A stretch of DNA of 64,000 nt from a bacterium OM1 bin76 (GTDB lineage: Bacteria > Actinomycetota > Acidimicrobiia > Spongiisociales > ZC4RG35). The stretch is taken from assembly GCA_002238785.1 (NCBI GenBank), contig MPNA01000007.1, positions 79,583 through 143,582 of the forward strand, in the 5' to 3' direction. The position numbers and the translations under genes were made by a program. Below the pieces are notes generated by a model. The model did not search any database. It was not told the DNA's origin and saw only the letters and a list, made by a program, of their open reading frames with translations. This document shows, in pieces, positions 9,269 through 18,085 of the stretch. How positions within the stretch are numbered: the stretch's first letter is position 1; each line of letters opens with the position of its first letter.

Positions 9269-9575
9269 CAAACACAACCCCAACCGAATCACCCCCGGAT
9301 CCCACCACTTTTATCTAGAAAAGGTGCTAAAGGTGCTGGATGTCGCTTCCCGACAAACAACCTTCGGCGCCAACCGGAACGGACCTCCCACCCAAGGAAA
9401 CCTGCACACCAAGCTGGTATCAAACAGAAGAACAGTGTCTCTGACCTGGGATTATATGTCCCTGTGAGGTGTCGGGGGAGGGAACCCAAGTCGGGGCGGC
9501 GCGGAGGGCGTTTTTCGCGACTCTAGGTTGGTAATCGCGAGAAGGGCCTGACCGGTTGGTTTCTGACGTGGCGGG
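9269..9575. other. Intergenic stretch between convergent serpin and oxidoreductase genes
   Basis: There is no convincing ORF and no strong hairpin terminator. A short AGGTGCTAAAGGTGCT direct repeat lies near 9320. Confidence 0.35.
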
Positions 9576-10550
9576 CTACGGCGCCAAGCAGATCCTGCCC
9601 ATCACCCGGCGATCTGCTAGGTAGGTGAGTCCCGCAGTCGCTTCTTCGAAGGGATAGACGCGATCCACGTGAGGTCGGAGGAGCCCGGCTTCGCACCATT
9701 GTTGAAGTCGTGCGAGGTTGTCACGGTTTTGTTGGGGAAAGCGTTCCACAAGATCGCCCCAGAACACTCCAACCGCCGAGGCGGACTTCAACAGGGGAAG
9801 GTTGAGCGGCAGGCGGGGAATCTTACCGGCGGCAAAGCCCACCACCAGCAAGCGCCCGTTCCAGCCCAGGGATCGGAAAGCGGTTTCGGTGACCGAACCT
9901 CCCACGGGATCGTAGACCACGTCGGCGCCCTTGCCATCGGTGAAGTCCCGGATGGCGGCGCGCAAGTCATCTCGGTCATAACGGATGGCCATATCGGCGC
10001 CTCGCTCCAAGACGAATTGCGCCTTCTCGTCCGAGGAGACCGCCGCGGCTACCCGGCATCCCAGTAGCTTGGCGATCTGGACGGCGGCGATTCCCACGCC
10101 TCCCGCGGCGCCCAGCACCACCACGGTCTCCCCTTCGGCCACTTGGGCCCGGTCGATCAGGGCGTGGTAGGAGGTGCCGTAGGCGGTCATGAACACCGCC
10201 GCCTCGGTGTCGGTCAGATTCCTGGGAGCGGGGGCGGTGCGGGTTGCATCCGAGATGACCGACTCGGCGTAACAGCCCATCCCGGCGAACACCATCACCC
10301 GATGACCGTTTGTTATCCCATCGACGGCGGGTCCCACTTCGGTTACCGTTCCGGCCCCCTCGAATCCCGGTACGAACGGCAGGTCGGGCTTCACCTGGTA
10401 CAGACCCGACACCATCAGGATGTCGGCAAAATTGAGGCCCGCCCCGCCAATGGCGATCTTGACCTGGCCTGGTCCGGGGGTCGGCTCCGGGATGTCCTCG
10501 GTCCTCAAGCCCGACAACCCTGACCAGTCGGTGCACAGCACTGCTTTCAC
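9576..10550 (-). CDS. NAD(P)H:quinone oxidoreductase, zeta-crystallin type
   Basis: This 324-residue medium-chain dehydrogenase/reductase reduces quinones or similar enones with NADPH. It has the GroES-like N-terminal half (PGPGQVKIAIGGAGLNFADIL, PFVPGFEGAGTV) and a Rossmann half with the nucleotide motif GAAGGVGIAAVQ at ~140-151. The structural-zinc cysteine cluster of alcohol dehydrogenases is absent, which fits the QOR subfamily. The start is GTG 10550. It is a single gene, divergent from the sigma-factor cluster by ~100 bp. The substrate cannot be deduced. Confidence 0.85.
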   Translation of the reverse strand: MKAVLCTDWSGLSGLRTEDIPEPTPGPGQVKIAIGGAGLNFADILMVSGLYQVKPDLPFVPGFEGAGTVTEVGPAVDGITNGHRVMVFAGMGCYAESVISDATRTAPAPRNLTDTEAAVFMTAYGTSYHALIDRAQVAEGETVVVLGAAGGVGIAAVQIAKLLGCRVAAAVSSDEKAQFVLERGADMAIRYDRDDLRAAIRDFTDGKGADVVYDPVGGSVTETAFRSLGWNGRLLVVGFAAGKIPRLPLNLPLLKSASAVGVFWGDLVERFPQQNRDNLARLQQWCEAGLLRPHVDRVYPFEEATAGLTYLADRRVMGRICLAP

Positions 10551-10658
10551 AAATGGCTAGGTTACCGCGTGGGATCGACTCCTGCCACCTTGGCGGCGTA
10601 ATCACCGTAACGCTTGACCACCCCCGTCGTCTTGGGAGGTAAGCGGGTTGGAAGGAAT

Positions 10659-11489
10659 ATGGACGAACCGGGTTCTCCCGGAGAAATTCTCAGGGCGCTA
10701 GCCAAATCTTATCGGGATGACGTAGGCCCGGCCCGGGCCGAGCAGTTGGTAAGCCGAGCGATGGCGCGTGCCGTAGAACCTGTTCCCCGGTTCAAGGGGT
10801 TCGGGGCCTTGGCTGCGAGCGCGGCGCTGGCCGTCTCGGTGCTGGCATTGGGGTTGATCGTGCTGGTCAATTCAGATCCTGCAGGCTCGGATCCCGATCC
10901 TGTCGATCCAGTGGCTTCCGGCCCGGTTTCGACGGTGTCCACCCCGGAAGTCAGCACCCTCCAGACTCCAACCTTGCCTAAGGAAGAGCTTGAGAAGGCG
11001 TTGAACCTTCTCGAGCAGCAGAGAGAGATGGAAGCCGCCGATGTGGTGGTGAGAGCCCTCTCCTCCATGGTGATTGCGGTGGTGGGTCCCGAGGACCCGG
11101 ATGTGCTCTCCGCCTCTCCTGCACCCGCCGTTGCCGAAGAACAGCAGGATCGGCCCAATGCTTCCTCTGTCGTGGGAGTTGTTCCCCCGGAGCAGAGCAC
11201 CTATGCAGACGGATCGAGGTCGGATGAAGCCGGGGATCCTGAGACGGAGACCACAGAAGCCGATGCAACGCCGCCTCAGCAGGACGGCCCAACCTCGACG
11301 ACATCTGACCTGGAGCCGAGTATTGAGGAACTGGGCCAGGTTCTGAGAGTTGAAGTGGAAGAACTGCTGTCTGCGGATCCCCAGAATCTTGCCGAGGAGG
11401 CGGAGGACGCCAGGAACGCCGCACAGCAAATCCAGGACTACGGGGGCGAACCCACCATCATGTTCCCCTCCGATGGTGAAGACGAATAG
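10659..11489 (+). CDS. Single-pass membrane protein with acidic extracytoplasmic tail (possible sigma partner)
   Basis: I start the gene at ATG 10659, which has a GGAAGG box just upstream, rather than the longer frame at 10614. A ~45-residue cytoplasmic head (SPGEILRALAKSYRDDVGPA) precedes one membrane helix (LAASAALAVSVLALGLIVLV). A ~200-residue acidic, Pro/Ser/Thr-rich exodomain follows with two short helical stretches (EELEKALNLLEQQREMEAAD; ELGQVLRVEVEELLSADPQN). The topology fits an anti-sigma factor, and the gene lies 105 bp upstream of an ECF sigma gene. However, no zinc-binding anti-sigma motif (HxxxCxxC) is present, so that role is only a context-based guess. Confidence 0.6.
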   Translation: MDEPGSPGEILRALAKSYRDDVGPARAEQLVSRAMARAVEPVPRFKGFGALAASAALAVSVLALGLIVLVNSDPAGSDPDPVDPVASGPVSTVSTPEVSTLQTPTLPKEELEKALNLLEQQREMEAADVVVRALSSMVIAVVGPEDPDVLSASPAPAVAEEQQDRPNASSVVGVVPPEQSTYADGSRSDEAGDPETETTEADATPPQQDGPTSTTSDLEPSIEELGQVLRVEVEELLSADPQNLAEEAEDARNAAQQIQDYGGEPTIMFPSDGEDE

Positions 11490-11594
11490 CCGGCTGGGCC
11501 GGGCTGTTATCTGAATCGCCTTCCCCGCACCTATAATTCGAAATCTCGGTCAATACCCCAACACCAGGCACTTAGGCAATAGCTTTAAGGTTGA

Positions 11595-12575
11595 ATGCTG
11601 CCCACGGACTCCTCCGCATGGCCTCCTCCCCTGTCCGAGGCTACCGCCGCGCGCGACGGCGATCAGGCTGCTCTCACCTCGATTCTCACCAAGGGCCTGC
11701 CGAGGTTGGTGGCTTTCTATCGCGGCCAGGGTTTGGATCTGCCCGATGCCGAGGACGTGGCGAGTGACGCCTGCGAAGCCATTATCCGTTCGTTGGGGAA
11801 GCTGAGATCTCCGCAGGCCTTCGAAGCGTGGTTCTGGAGAGTGGCCCGCTCAAAGTTCCACGATTACCTGCGAAAACGCCACCGTCCACTGCCTGCTCCC
11901 GAATTGGAGACGACCCATGTTCTTCCTGATGAACACACGCTGGACAAGGAGGAGTTCCGCACGGTCCGAGTTGCCTACGGTAGGTTGGCCGCACGGGACA
12001 GGGAGTTGCTATGGCTGCGTGAAGTGGAGGGTCTGTCTTACGCTGAAATCGGTGGCCGCCTGTTCAAAAGGGAGGGTTCGGTCAGAGTGGCGATGCTCCG
12101 GGCCCGGCGGCGGTTCGAGCAATTCCTCAAAGAGGAGGGAAGGAAGCCATATGAAGCGCCGGTGTACCGGTCCCCTTCTGTCCTTTTCATGGAAGCCGGG
12201 GACGCCGACCGTTCCCAGATGGCCGCTGCCTTGCTGCGGTCCATGGCGGCCGGTCAGGTAAAGGTGTTCAACGGAGGATCGGCTCCCTCCTCCCGGGTGG
12301 ATCCGCGTACCGTGAAGGTGCTGGCGGAGCGGGGCATCGACATTGGCGGAAACCACCCGGTGAAGTGGAGCGCCGCCATGGTTGAAGCGGCCGAGGTAGT
12401 GGTGGACCTGGGGGAGGAGCGTTTGCCGGCGGTCACCGGCAAGCGCTACCTGAGATGGGAGATCGAATCGCCGGCGGGGAAGGGCCTGGACGGGATGAGG
12501 ATGGCTTTCAATGAAATAGAGAGGCGGGTTTGGGAGTTGATGATCATGCTGGAAATCGAGCCCCGCAAGATTTGA
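11595..12575 (+). CDS. ECF sigma factor fused to an inactivated LMW-PTP/ArsC-like domain
   Basis: Residues ~15-190 form an ECF sigma factor. Region 2 shows DLPDAEDVASDACEAIIRS and WFWRVARSKFHDYLRKR; region 4 shows LREVEGLSYAEIGGRLFKREGSVRV. Residues ~200-320 align with low-molecular-weight tyrosine phosphatases/arsenate reductases: VLFMEAGDADRSQMAAALLR, GSAPSSRVDP, KRYLRWEIESPAGKGLD. In active enzymes the P-loop is C-x5-R-S; here Cys is replaced by Glu. The general-acid DP near the C-terminus is SP. The fused domain should therefore be catalytically dead and may act as a ligand or partner sensor controlling the sigma factor (inference). A weak AAGG box precedes ATG 11595. Confidence 0.88.
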   Translation: MLPTDSSAWPPPLSEATAARDGDQAALTSILTKGLPRLVAFYRGQGLDLPDAEDVASDACEAIIRSLGKLRSPQAFEAWFWRVARSKFHDYLRKRHRPLPAPELETTHVLPDEHTLDKEEFRTVRVAYGRLAARDRELLWLREVEGLSYAEIGGRLFKREGSVRVAMLRARRRFEQFLKEEGRKPYEAPVYRSPSVLFMEAGDADRSQMAAALLRSMAAGQVKVFNGGSAPSSRVDPRTVKVLAERGIDIGGNHPVKWSAAMVEAAEVVVDLGEERLPAVTGKRYLRWEIESPAGKGLDGMRMAFNEIERRVWELMIMLEIEPRKI

Positions 12576-12665
12576 ACCCCGCAAATTTGAAAAAAGGGGT
12601 TCCCGATTTATGGTTCTTGTGACATAGTGAAGGTAGAAGGTGTCATCTTACATGAGAATTGATGT

Positions 12666-13673
12666 ATGAGTAAGAGAAACTCGGCAGTTGCTGCGCGACA
12701 AGCTCGCTCGGAAGCCAGAAGAGCCCGACAGACCCGATTGACCAACCAGATCACCGATGAGCGGGGTCGGCTCACTTCCGATCTGGTGGCTCAGTACCTG
12801 TCGGCCATCAGCGAGACCGACCTGCTGGATGCCCAGCAGGAAGTCGAGTTGGCCCAGTTGATGGAGGGGGGCCGCCAGGCTGAGATCAAGCTGGAAGAAG
12901 ACGAATACGAGTCGCTGTCGGAGAAGAGAACCCTGCAGAGGCAGATGCGTCGCGGGGCAGATGCCAAGAACCGCTTTGTGCAGGCCAATCTTCGCTTGGT
13001 CGTGCACAATGCCCGCCGTTATCAGGGGGTTAGGGGAATCGATTTCTTGGATTTGGTCCAGGAAGGCAACCTGGGCCTGATCAGGGCGGTGGAGAAGTTC
13101 GACTGGCGCAAGGGGTTCAAGTTCTCCACCTATGCGACCTGGTGGATCAAGCAGGCGATAACCAGGGCGATCGCGGACAAGTCTCGCACGGTCCGTATCC
13201 CGGCTCACCTTCACGACACCCTGGCCAAGGTTCGCCTCGCCCAGGGGATACTGAAGGGGAAGCTCGGCCGCATGCCCGAACCCGAGGAGATCTCGCAGGA
13301 AACCGGAATTCGTATCGATCACGTTGAGCAGGCCCTGGTTCTTTCCGATACGGTCTCGTTGGAGGAGCCGGTTGGAGAAGATGGGGCGCAGCGGGGAGAT
13401 TTCATCGAAGACGGTGATGCTGAGGATCCCGAGGCGATCGCCGAGGCCACCAGTGTGGCAATCGCGATGCGCAACTCCATCAAGAAGCTCCCCGACCGGG
13501 AGCGGAAGATCATGGAATTGCGGTACGGGTTGGAAGATGGGATACCCAAGGGCTTGGACGAGATCGGCAGTCACTTCCAATTGACCAGAGAGAGGATTCG
13601 CCAGTTGGAGAAGCTGGCGTTGTGCAGGCTGCGACATCCTTCCTACGGGATTCGGCAGCAGGACCTCATTTAG
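12666..13673 (+). CDS. Group 2 RNA polymerase sigma-70 factor
   Basis: This 335-residue protein has regions 1.2 to 4.2 but lacks the long acidic region 1.1 of the primary sigma factor. Region 1.2 is [26 protein letters not shown]. Region 2 includes [31 protein letters not shown] and [23 protein letters not shown]. Region 3 is [18 protein letters not shown]. The region 4.2 helix-turn-helix is [23 protein letters not shown]. It resembles actinobacterial SigB/HrdB-like alternative factors. It lies 90 bp after the ECF-fusion gene in the same direction, forming a sigma-factor cluster. Confidence 0.93.
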   Translation: MSKRNSAVAARQARSEARRARQTRLTNQITDERGRLTSDLVAQYLSAISETDLLDAQQEVELAQLMEGGRQAEIKLEEDEYESLSEKRTLQRQMRRGADAKNRFVQANLRLVVHNARRYQGVRGIDFLDLVQEGNLGLIRAVEKFDWRKGFKFSTYATWWIKQAITRAIADKSRTVRIPAHLHDTLAKVRLAQGILKGKLGRMPEPEEISQETGIRIDHVEQALVLSDTVSLEEPVGEDGAQRGDFIEDGDAEDPEAIAEATSVAIAMRNSIKKLPDRERKIMELRYGLEDGIPKGLDEIGSHFQLTRERIRQLEKLALCRLRHPSYGIRQQDLI

Positions 13674-13783
13674 GCAAAACCCACGCCCGATCCGAATCAG
13701 CCCCTAGGGTATAAGGGGCCGTCTATGCAGAGATTTGCAGGACTCCCTCAGACCATTCTCCTGGCAACCATCCCCTTCATGTT

Positions 13784-15145
13784 GTGAGAACTTTGCCAAG
13801 GCGAGGTTCCCGGCGTCGCGTTGCGGCGGGCGTTCTTTTGATACTGGGGATCCTGTTGTTGGAGGCAGGCCCCGTCGCAGGCCAGTCATCGGAAACGGTT
13901 GGCACTCGCCTGCGCTACCAGAACGAGGAGGGGGAGAGAATACCGGTGGAGGGAGTGATGCTCTCGGTCACCACCGTGGATGGGTCGGAGGTCGGATCGG
14001 GCGTCACCGACGCTGACGGAGCGTTCTCGGTGCCGGTGCCCCAGCCCGCGGTGTACCTGGTGAGCATCGATGTGGAGACCCTTCCGGTGGGAATCCGGTT
14101 GCGGGAACCGGACCGGGTCAATGTGGAGGTGGAGGTGGGGGAGGGTCGTTCCGCAAGGGCCATCTTCTCCCTGATCAGCGGGGATGCTCCTGTGGTGGAG
14201 AGTGGCGGCATAACGGTGCGACGAGTGGCACAGCTCACCACGGAAGGGATCAAGCTGGGTCTGTTCCTGGGCATGGCGGCAATAGGCCTCTCATTGGTCT
14301 TCGGCACCACCGGGTTGGTCAACTTCGCCCACGGGGAGATGGTCACCTGGGGAATGCTGTCTGCCTATTTCTTCAACTACTACGGGTTGGCGGGAGCATT
14401 CGGGTTCATGGCAGGTTGGTGGCCGCCGTTGGGTCAGGGGATGAATCTCATCCTGGCTGCGGTCATGGCTGTCATCATCGGAGGGGCCAGCGGTTATTGC
14501 ATGGACCGGTGGATCTTCCGTCCACTGCGCACCCGGGGAGTGAGTCTCATCGCCCAGATGGTGGTGACCATCGGCCTGTCGATCCTGGCTCGCTATGTAT
14601 TCCTCTTTCTATTCGGGGGAAATCTGCGGTTCTTCAAGGATTACTCCGCACAGAGCGCCATACAGATATGGATAGTCGACATCACACCCAAGGATCTGAT
14701 CACCGTGGTCCTTTCAGTCCTGTTCCTGATTGCGGTGGGATTGTTCCTCCAGCGCACTCAGACGGGGAAGGCCATGCGGGCGGTGGCCGACAACCGTGAC
14801 CTGGCCGAGTCCTCGGGAATCAACGTCCAGCGGGTAATCAAGATCGTGTGGATCGGGGCGGGGGCTCTGGCGGGACTCGGCGGCGTGTTCATCGGGCTGG
14901 CGGAGCAGTTGAGTTGGCTGATCGGATTCAGGATGCTGCTGCTTATCTTCGCCGGGGTGGTCCTGGGAGGGCTGGGCACTGCTTACGGCGCGCTGCTGGG
15001 CTGTCTGTTGGTGGGTGTGGGCATTCAACTGTCCACGTTGTTCATCCCGGTGGAATTGAAGAACATCGGCGCCCTGGTGGTCCTGGCTCTGGTGTTGGTG
15101 CTGCGCCCCCAAGGCCTGCTGGGCAGGAGGGAGCGGTTCGGGTAG
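13784..15145 (+). CDS. livH: Branched-chain amino-acid-type ABC permease (LivH) with secreted carboxypeptidase-regulatory-like N-terminus
   Basis: Residues ~150-453 are a LivH-type permease with about eight membrane helices and landmarks LVFGTTGLVNFAHGEMV, AVADNRDLAESSGINV and a closing VLRPQGLLGRR. Ahead of it is an N-terminal signal-like helix (AAGVLLILGILLLEAGPVAG) and a ~100-residue beta-sandwich (SGVTDADGAFSVPVPQPAVY) like carboxypeptidase regulatory domains. The predicted order is signal, exodomain, then permease. The start is GTG 13784. It heads a four-gene operon (permease, permease, ATPase, ATPase). The exodomain could assist the binding protein or contact the wall; that is inference. 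The substrate is a branched-chain amino acid or a related small acid or amide. Confidence 0.88.
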   Translation: MRTLPRRGSRRRVAAGVLLILGILLLEAGPVAGQSSETVGTRLRYQNEEGERIPVEGVMLSVTTVDGSEVGSGVTDADGAFSVPVPQPAVYLVSIDVETLPVGIRLREPDRVNVEVEVGEGRSARAIFSLISGDAPVVESGGITVRRVAQLTTEGIKLGLFLGMAAIGLSLVFGTTGLVNFAHGEMVTWGMLSAYFFNYYGLAGAFGFMAGWWPPLGQGMNLILAAVMAVIIGGASGYCMDRWIFRPLRTRGVSLIAQMVVTIGLSILARYVFLFLFGGNLRFFKDYSAQSAIQIWIVDITPKDLITVVLSVLFLIAVGLFLQRTQTGKAMRAVADNRDLAESSGINVQRVIKIVWIGAGALAGLGGVFIGLAEQLSWLIGFRMLLLIFAGVVLGGLGTAYGALLGCLLVGVGIQLSTLFIPVELKNIGALVVLALVLVLRPQGLLGRRERFG

Positions 15146-15147
15146 CT

Positions 15148-16158
15148 ATGACATTCGCGGCGATCGACTGGGGTTTCATCGTGATTCAGACGGTGGAGAC
15201 ATCGTTGGGTCTGGAGGCGGCGGTCTATGCACTGGCGGCGGTGGGGCTCAACATCCACTTCGGATACGCCGGTCTTCTCAACTTCGGGCAGGTGGGATTC
15301 GTGGCCATGGGCGCCTATGGCATGGGTTTGTCGGTGACCCTGTGGAATCTGAATCCGTGGCTGGCGGTGTTGGTGGGAATGGGCTTTGCCACCTTGTTCG
15401 CACTCATCCTGGGGGTGCCCACCCTCCGTCTGAGGGGGGACTATCTGGCGATCGTCACCATCGCCGCTGCCGAGATCATTCGCCTTCTGGCTCGTTCCAC
15501 CACGTTGGGGGACATCACCCGGGGAGCGGAGGGTCTGCATGCCTTCATCGGTCCGTTCCGCGAGTTGAATCCTTTCGACCCCGGCAGTGAATACGGGATC
15601 GGTCCTTTCATGGTGGGCGGCAACCAGTTCTTCGCCATCATGTTGGGATGGGGGGTGACCGCTATGGCGCTCCTGGTCGTGTGGCAATTGATGCGAAGCC
15701 CTTGGGGCCGAGTCGTGAAGGCGATCCGCGAGGACGAAGACGCGGCTCGCGCCCTTGGAAAGAATGCCTACTGGTACAAATTGCAGGCCTTGATTCTGGG
15801 CGGGGTGATCGGAGGAATGGCCGGGATGGTGCAGGCTGTGGGGAAGGCGACCATCCAGCCCGACTCGTTCGTGCCCGCCTACACCTTCTTCTTCTGGACG
15901 GTGCTGATCCTCGGTGGGGTGGGTCGTATCTGGTCGCCGGTGATCGGTTCCATCATCTTTTGGGCAATGCTCACCTTCTTCCAGGGGACGCTCATCGCCA
16001 TGGTGAACGAGGGACTGATCCCCACCGGCCTCATGGATCCCACCCAGGTGAACCAGATCAGATTCATGCTGGTGGGGGTGGGACTGGCCCTGCTCATGGT
16101 CTTCCGGCCGCAGGGTATTTTCGGATCCAGGGAGGAGATGATGCTGGATGCCCGGTGA
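15148..16158 (+). CDS. livM: Branched-chain amino-acid-type ABC permease (LivM)
   Basis: The start is ATG 15148, two bases after the livH stop; the longer upstream frame overlaps livH and is rejected. The ~336-residue protein has about nine membrane helices. It shows the family signatures NIHFGYAGLLNFGQVGFVAMGAY, PTLRLRGDYLAIVTIAAAEI and AIREDEDAARALGKN (in the cytoplasmic loop), and ends FRPQGIFG. It pairs with LivH to form the membrane channel. Its end overlaps the livG start by 11 bp, consistent with one transcript. Confidence 0.92.
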   Translation: MTFAAIDWGFIVIQTVETSLGLEAAVYALAAVGLNIHFGYAGLLNFGQVGFVAMGAYGMGLSVTLWNLNPWLAVLVGMGFATLFALILGVPTLRLRGDYLAIVTIAAAEIIRLLARSTTLGDITRGAEGLHAFIGPFRELNPFDPGSEYGIGPFMVGGNQFFAIMLGWGVTAMALLVVWQLMRSPWGRVVKAIREDEDAARALGKNAYWYKLQALILGGVIGGMAGMVQAVGKATIQPDSFVPAYTFFFWTVLILGGVGRIWSPVIGSIIFWAMLTFFQGTLIAMVNEGLIPTGLMDPTQVNQIRFMLVGVGLALLMVFRPQGIFGSREEMMLDAR

Positions 16159-17014
16159 ACGCAGCACCGATGGCGGGCATTCCCTGGCCGGTGTGGAACA
16201 CGTCCCGGGGGTGGCCAAACCGGACCCGGTCCTGGTGGTGGAGAAGATGCGCCGGGCCTTTGGGGGTCTGGTGGCCGTCGACGTGGACCACTTGGAGGTC
16301 CAGCGAGGGGTCATCACTGCCTTGATCGGTCCCAACGGGGCGGGCAAGACCACTTTCTTCAATCTCCTTACCGGATTCGATCGGCCAGACACCGGGTCGG
16401 TGGTGTTCAACGGTAGGGACGTGGAACGCCTCAAGTCTCACGGCCGGGCCCGAGAGGGAATGGTCCGCACCTTCCAACTCACCAAGGCGCTCACCAAACT
16501 GTCGGTGCTTGAGAACATGAAGCTGGGGGCCGGGGGACAGACGGGGGAGCACTTTCTGCAGTCGCTTTTCCCTTTCCTGTGGAAATCCCAGGAGGACGCC
16601 ATAGAGGAGCGGGCGCGGGAGCTTTTGAGGCGTTTTAGGCTGGACCACATGGCGGATGAGTTCTCCGGTACCTTGTCGGGAGGTCAGCGGAAACTGTTGG
16701 AGATGGCCAGGGCCCTGATGGCTTCACCGGCGGTGGTGATGTTGGACGAACCGGTGGCCGGAGTGAACCCCGCTTTGACCCAGTCGCTCTTGGAGCACGT
16801 CAGGCGACTTCCCGGCGAAGGCGTGACGGTGATCTTTGTGGAGCACGACATGGATGTGGTGTGGGACATCTCCGATTGGGTGGTGGTCATGGCGGAGGGA
16901 GCCGTGATCGCCGAGGGTTATCCCGAGTCGATCGGCAAGAACCAGGCGGTGATTGATGCCTATCTTGGTTCAGACCACGACGGCGACGAGTTGGATGAAG
17001 GATCAGCCCGATGA
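16148..17014 (+). CDS. livG: Branched-chain amino-acid-type ABC ATPase (LivG)
   Basis: A ~25-residue extra N-terminal stretch precedes a standard ABC ATPase of 288 residues in total. The Walker A motif is GPNGAGKTTFF, the signature is LSGGQRKLLEMARAL, the Walker B segment is VVMLDEPVAGVNP and the H-loop is FVEHDMDVV. The LivG-type insertion after Walker A (TKALTKLSVLENM) is present. It energises uptake together with LivF. It overlaps livM upstream, and its stop overlaps the livF start (ATGA). Confidence 0.92.
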   Translation: MPGERSTDGGHSLAGVEHVPGVAKPDPVLVVEKMRRAFGGLVAVDVDHLEVQRGVITALIGPNGAGKTTFFNLLTGFDRPDTGSVVFNGRDVERLKSHGRAREGMVRTFQLTKALTKLSVLENMKLGAGGQTGEHFLQSLFPFLWKSQEDAIEERARELLRRFRLDHMADEFSGTLSGGQRKLLEMARALMASPAVVMLDEPVAGVNPALTQSLLEHVRRLPGEGVTVIFVEHDMDVVWDISDWVVVMAEGAVIAEGYPESIGKNQAVIDAYLGSDHDGDELDEGSAR

Positions 17015-17757
17015 TTGACGACAACGGTTCCGTGCAGCCACTGGTCCAGTTGCGCCAGTTGGTGGCGGGCTACCTGCCGGGGGTGGACATTCTCCGCCAG
17101 GTTGACCTGGCGCTGTACCCGGGGGAGATGATCGGGATAATCGGCCCGAACGGGGCGGGGAAGTCGACTCTCCTAAAGGCCCTGTTTGGTCTGCTCGAGG
17201 TGCGTTCGGGGGATGTGGTCTTCAAGGGAGAATCCATCACGGGTCTGCGTGCTCATGAATTGGTTGCCAGGGGAGTTGGGTATGTGCCCCAACTCAACAA
17301 CGTGTTCTCGGCGCTCACGGTGATGGAAAACCTGGAGATGGGAGCGTATCTGGAGCCGCACAAGACTGTCGAACGCACGGAGAGGGTGGTCGAGTTGTTT
17401 CCCAGGTTGGGTGAGCGCCTCGGGCAGCGAGCCGGGTTGTTGTCGGGGGGAGAACGGCAGATGCTGGCCATGGGACGGGCCTTGATGATGGATCCAGAGG
17501 TGCTGTTGCTGGACGAGCCCTCGGCGGGACTCTCCCCGGTGCTGCAAAACCAGGTGTTCGCCCGGGCCCGGGACATCAATCGCTTCGGAGTGGCTGTGAT
17601 CATGGTGGAACAGAATGCCCGCCGTTGCCTTCAGATCTGCCACCGCGGCTATGTGCTTGACCACGGCCGGAATGCCTACACGGGCACCGGACGCAGCTTG
17701 CTCAAAGACCCCAAAGTGGTCGAACTGTACCTGGGGACCCTGGCCCGCCGAGACTGA
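17011..17757 (+). CDS. livF: Branched-chain amino-acid-type ABC ATPase (LivF)
   Basis: This 248-residue ATPase carries Walker A GPNGAGKSTLLKALFG, the LivF-typical GVGYVPQLNNVFSALTVMENL, signature LSGGERQMLAMGRAL, Walker B LLLDEPSAGLSP and the H-loop MVEQNARR. It forms the ATPase heterodimer with LivG. The ATG overlaps the livG stop. It is the last gene of the operon, followed by a strong hairpin and the convergent binding-protein gene. Confidence 0.92.
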   Translation: MIDDNGSVQPLVQLRQLVAGYLPGVDILRQVDLALYPGEMIGIIGPNGAGKSTLLKALFGLLEVRSGDVVFKGESITGLRAHELVARGVGYVPQLNNVFSALTVMENLEMGAYLEPHKTVERTERVVELFPRLGERLGQRAGLLSGGERQMLAMGRALMMDPEVLLLDEPSAGLSPVLQNQVFARARDINRFGVAVIMVEQNARRCLQICHRGYVLDHGRNAYTGTGRSLLKDPKVVELYLGTLARRD

Positions 17758-17995
17758 GCAACGCTCCGCAGTTGCCGGAGGTTGGCCGGCAGCCAAACCT
17801 GCTTCGAAAGAGGCGTCGTCGACTATCGGCGTGCCGAGCCCGACGAACCGGAGCACCCGGGTATCGAGTCGGTTGGCGGCCATCCACGCTGTGGCGGTCG
17901 GTGCCGTGGTCGACTTTTGCCGGTCTGGCGCCTGCTCCCCAAGGGCGCCTCGCCTGCCGTCCGACCTCCGCAGGACTTCCCTTCGTTTCCACGGC

Positions 17996-18012
17996 TTCCC
18001 GACTCCCCCGAG
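17996..18012 (-). repeat. 17-bp match to the ISL3-type end at 57-61 kb
   Basis: The sequence TTCCCGACTCCCCCGAG is shared with 61023-61039, and 57.2 kb carries a near copy. On the minus strand it corresponds to part of the putative ISL3 left end. No transposase remains here, so this is a faint remnant at best. Confidence 0.3.
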
Positions 18013-18027
18013 GAGTCCGCTGAATCA

Positions 18028-18065
18028 AGAAGGTGGGGGGCCGGTGTGTCGGCCCCCCACCTTCT
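18028..18065. terminator. Bidirectional hairpin terminator between livF and the binding-protein gene
   Basis: A perfect 15-bp inverted repeat (arms at 18028-18042 and 18051-18065) encloses an 8-nt loop between two convergent genes. T-tracts are poor on both sides, so it may work with Rho or as a convergent block. Confidence 0.75.
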
Positions 18066-18085
18066 CTTTGGCGTTGTTGGTTGGT

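Noticed and set aside
15025-16434. 469-codon minus-strand frame across livM/livG
   Set aside because: The plus strand encodes unmistakable transporter proteins. The antisense product is His/Arg/Pro-rich with no motif.
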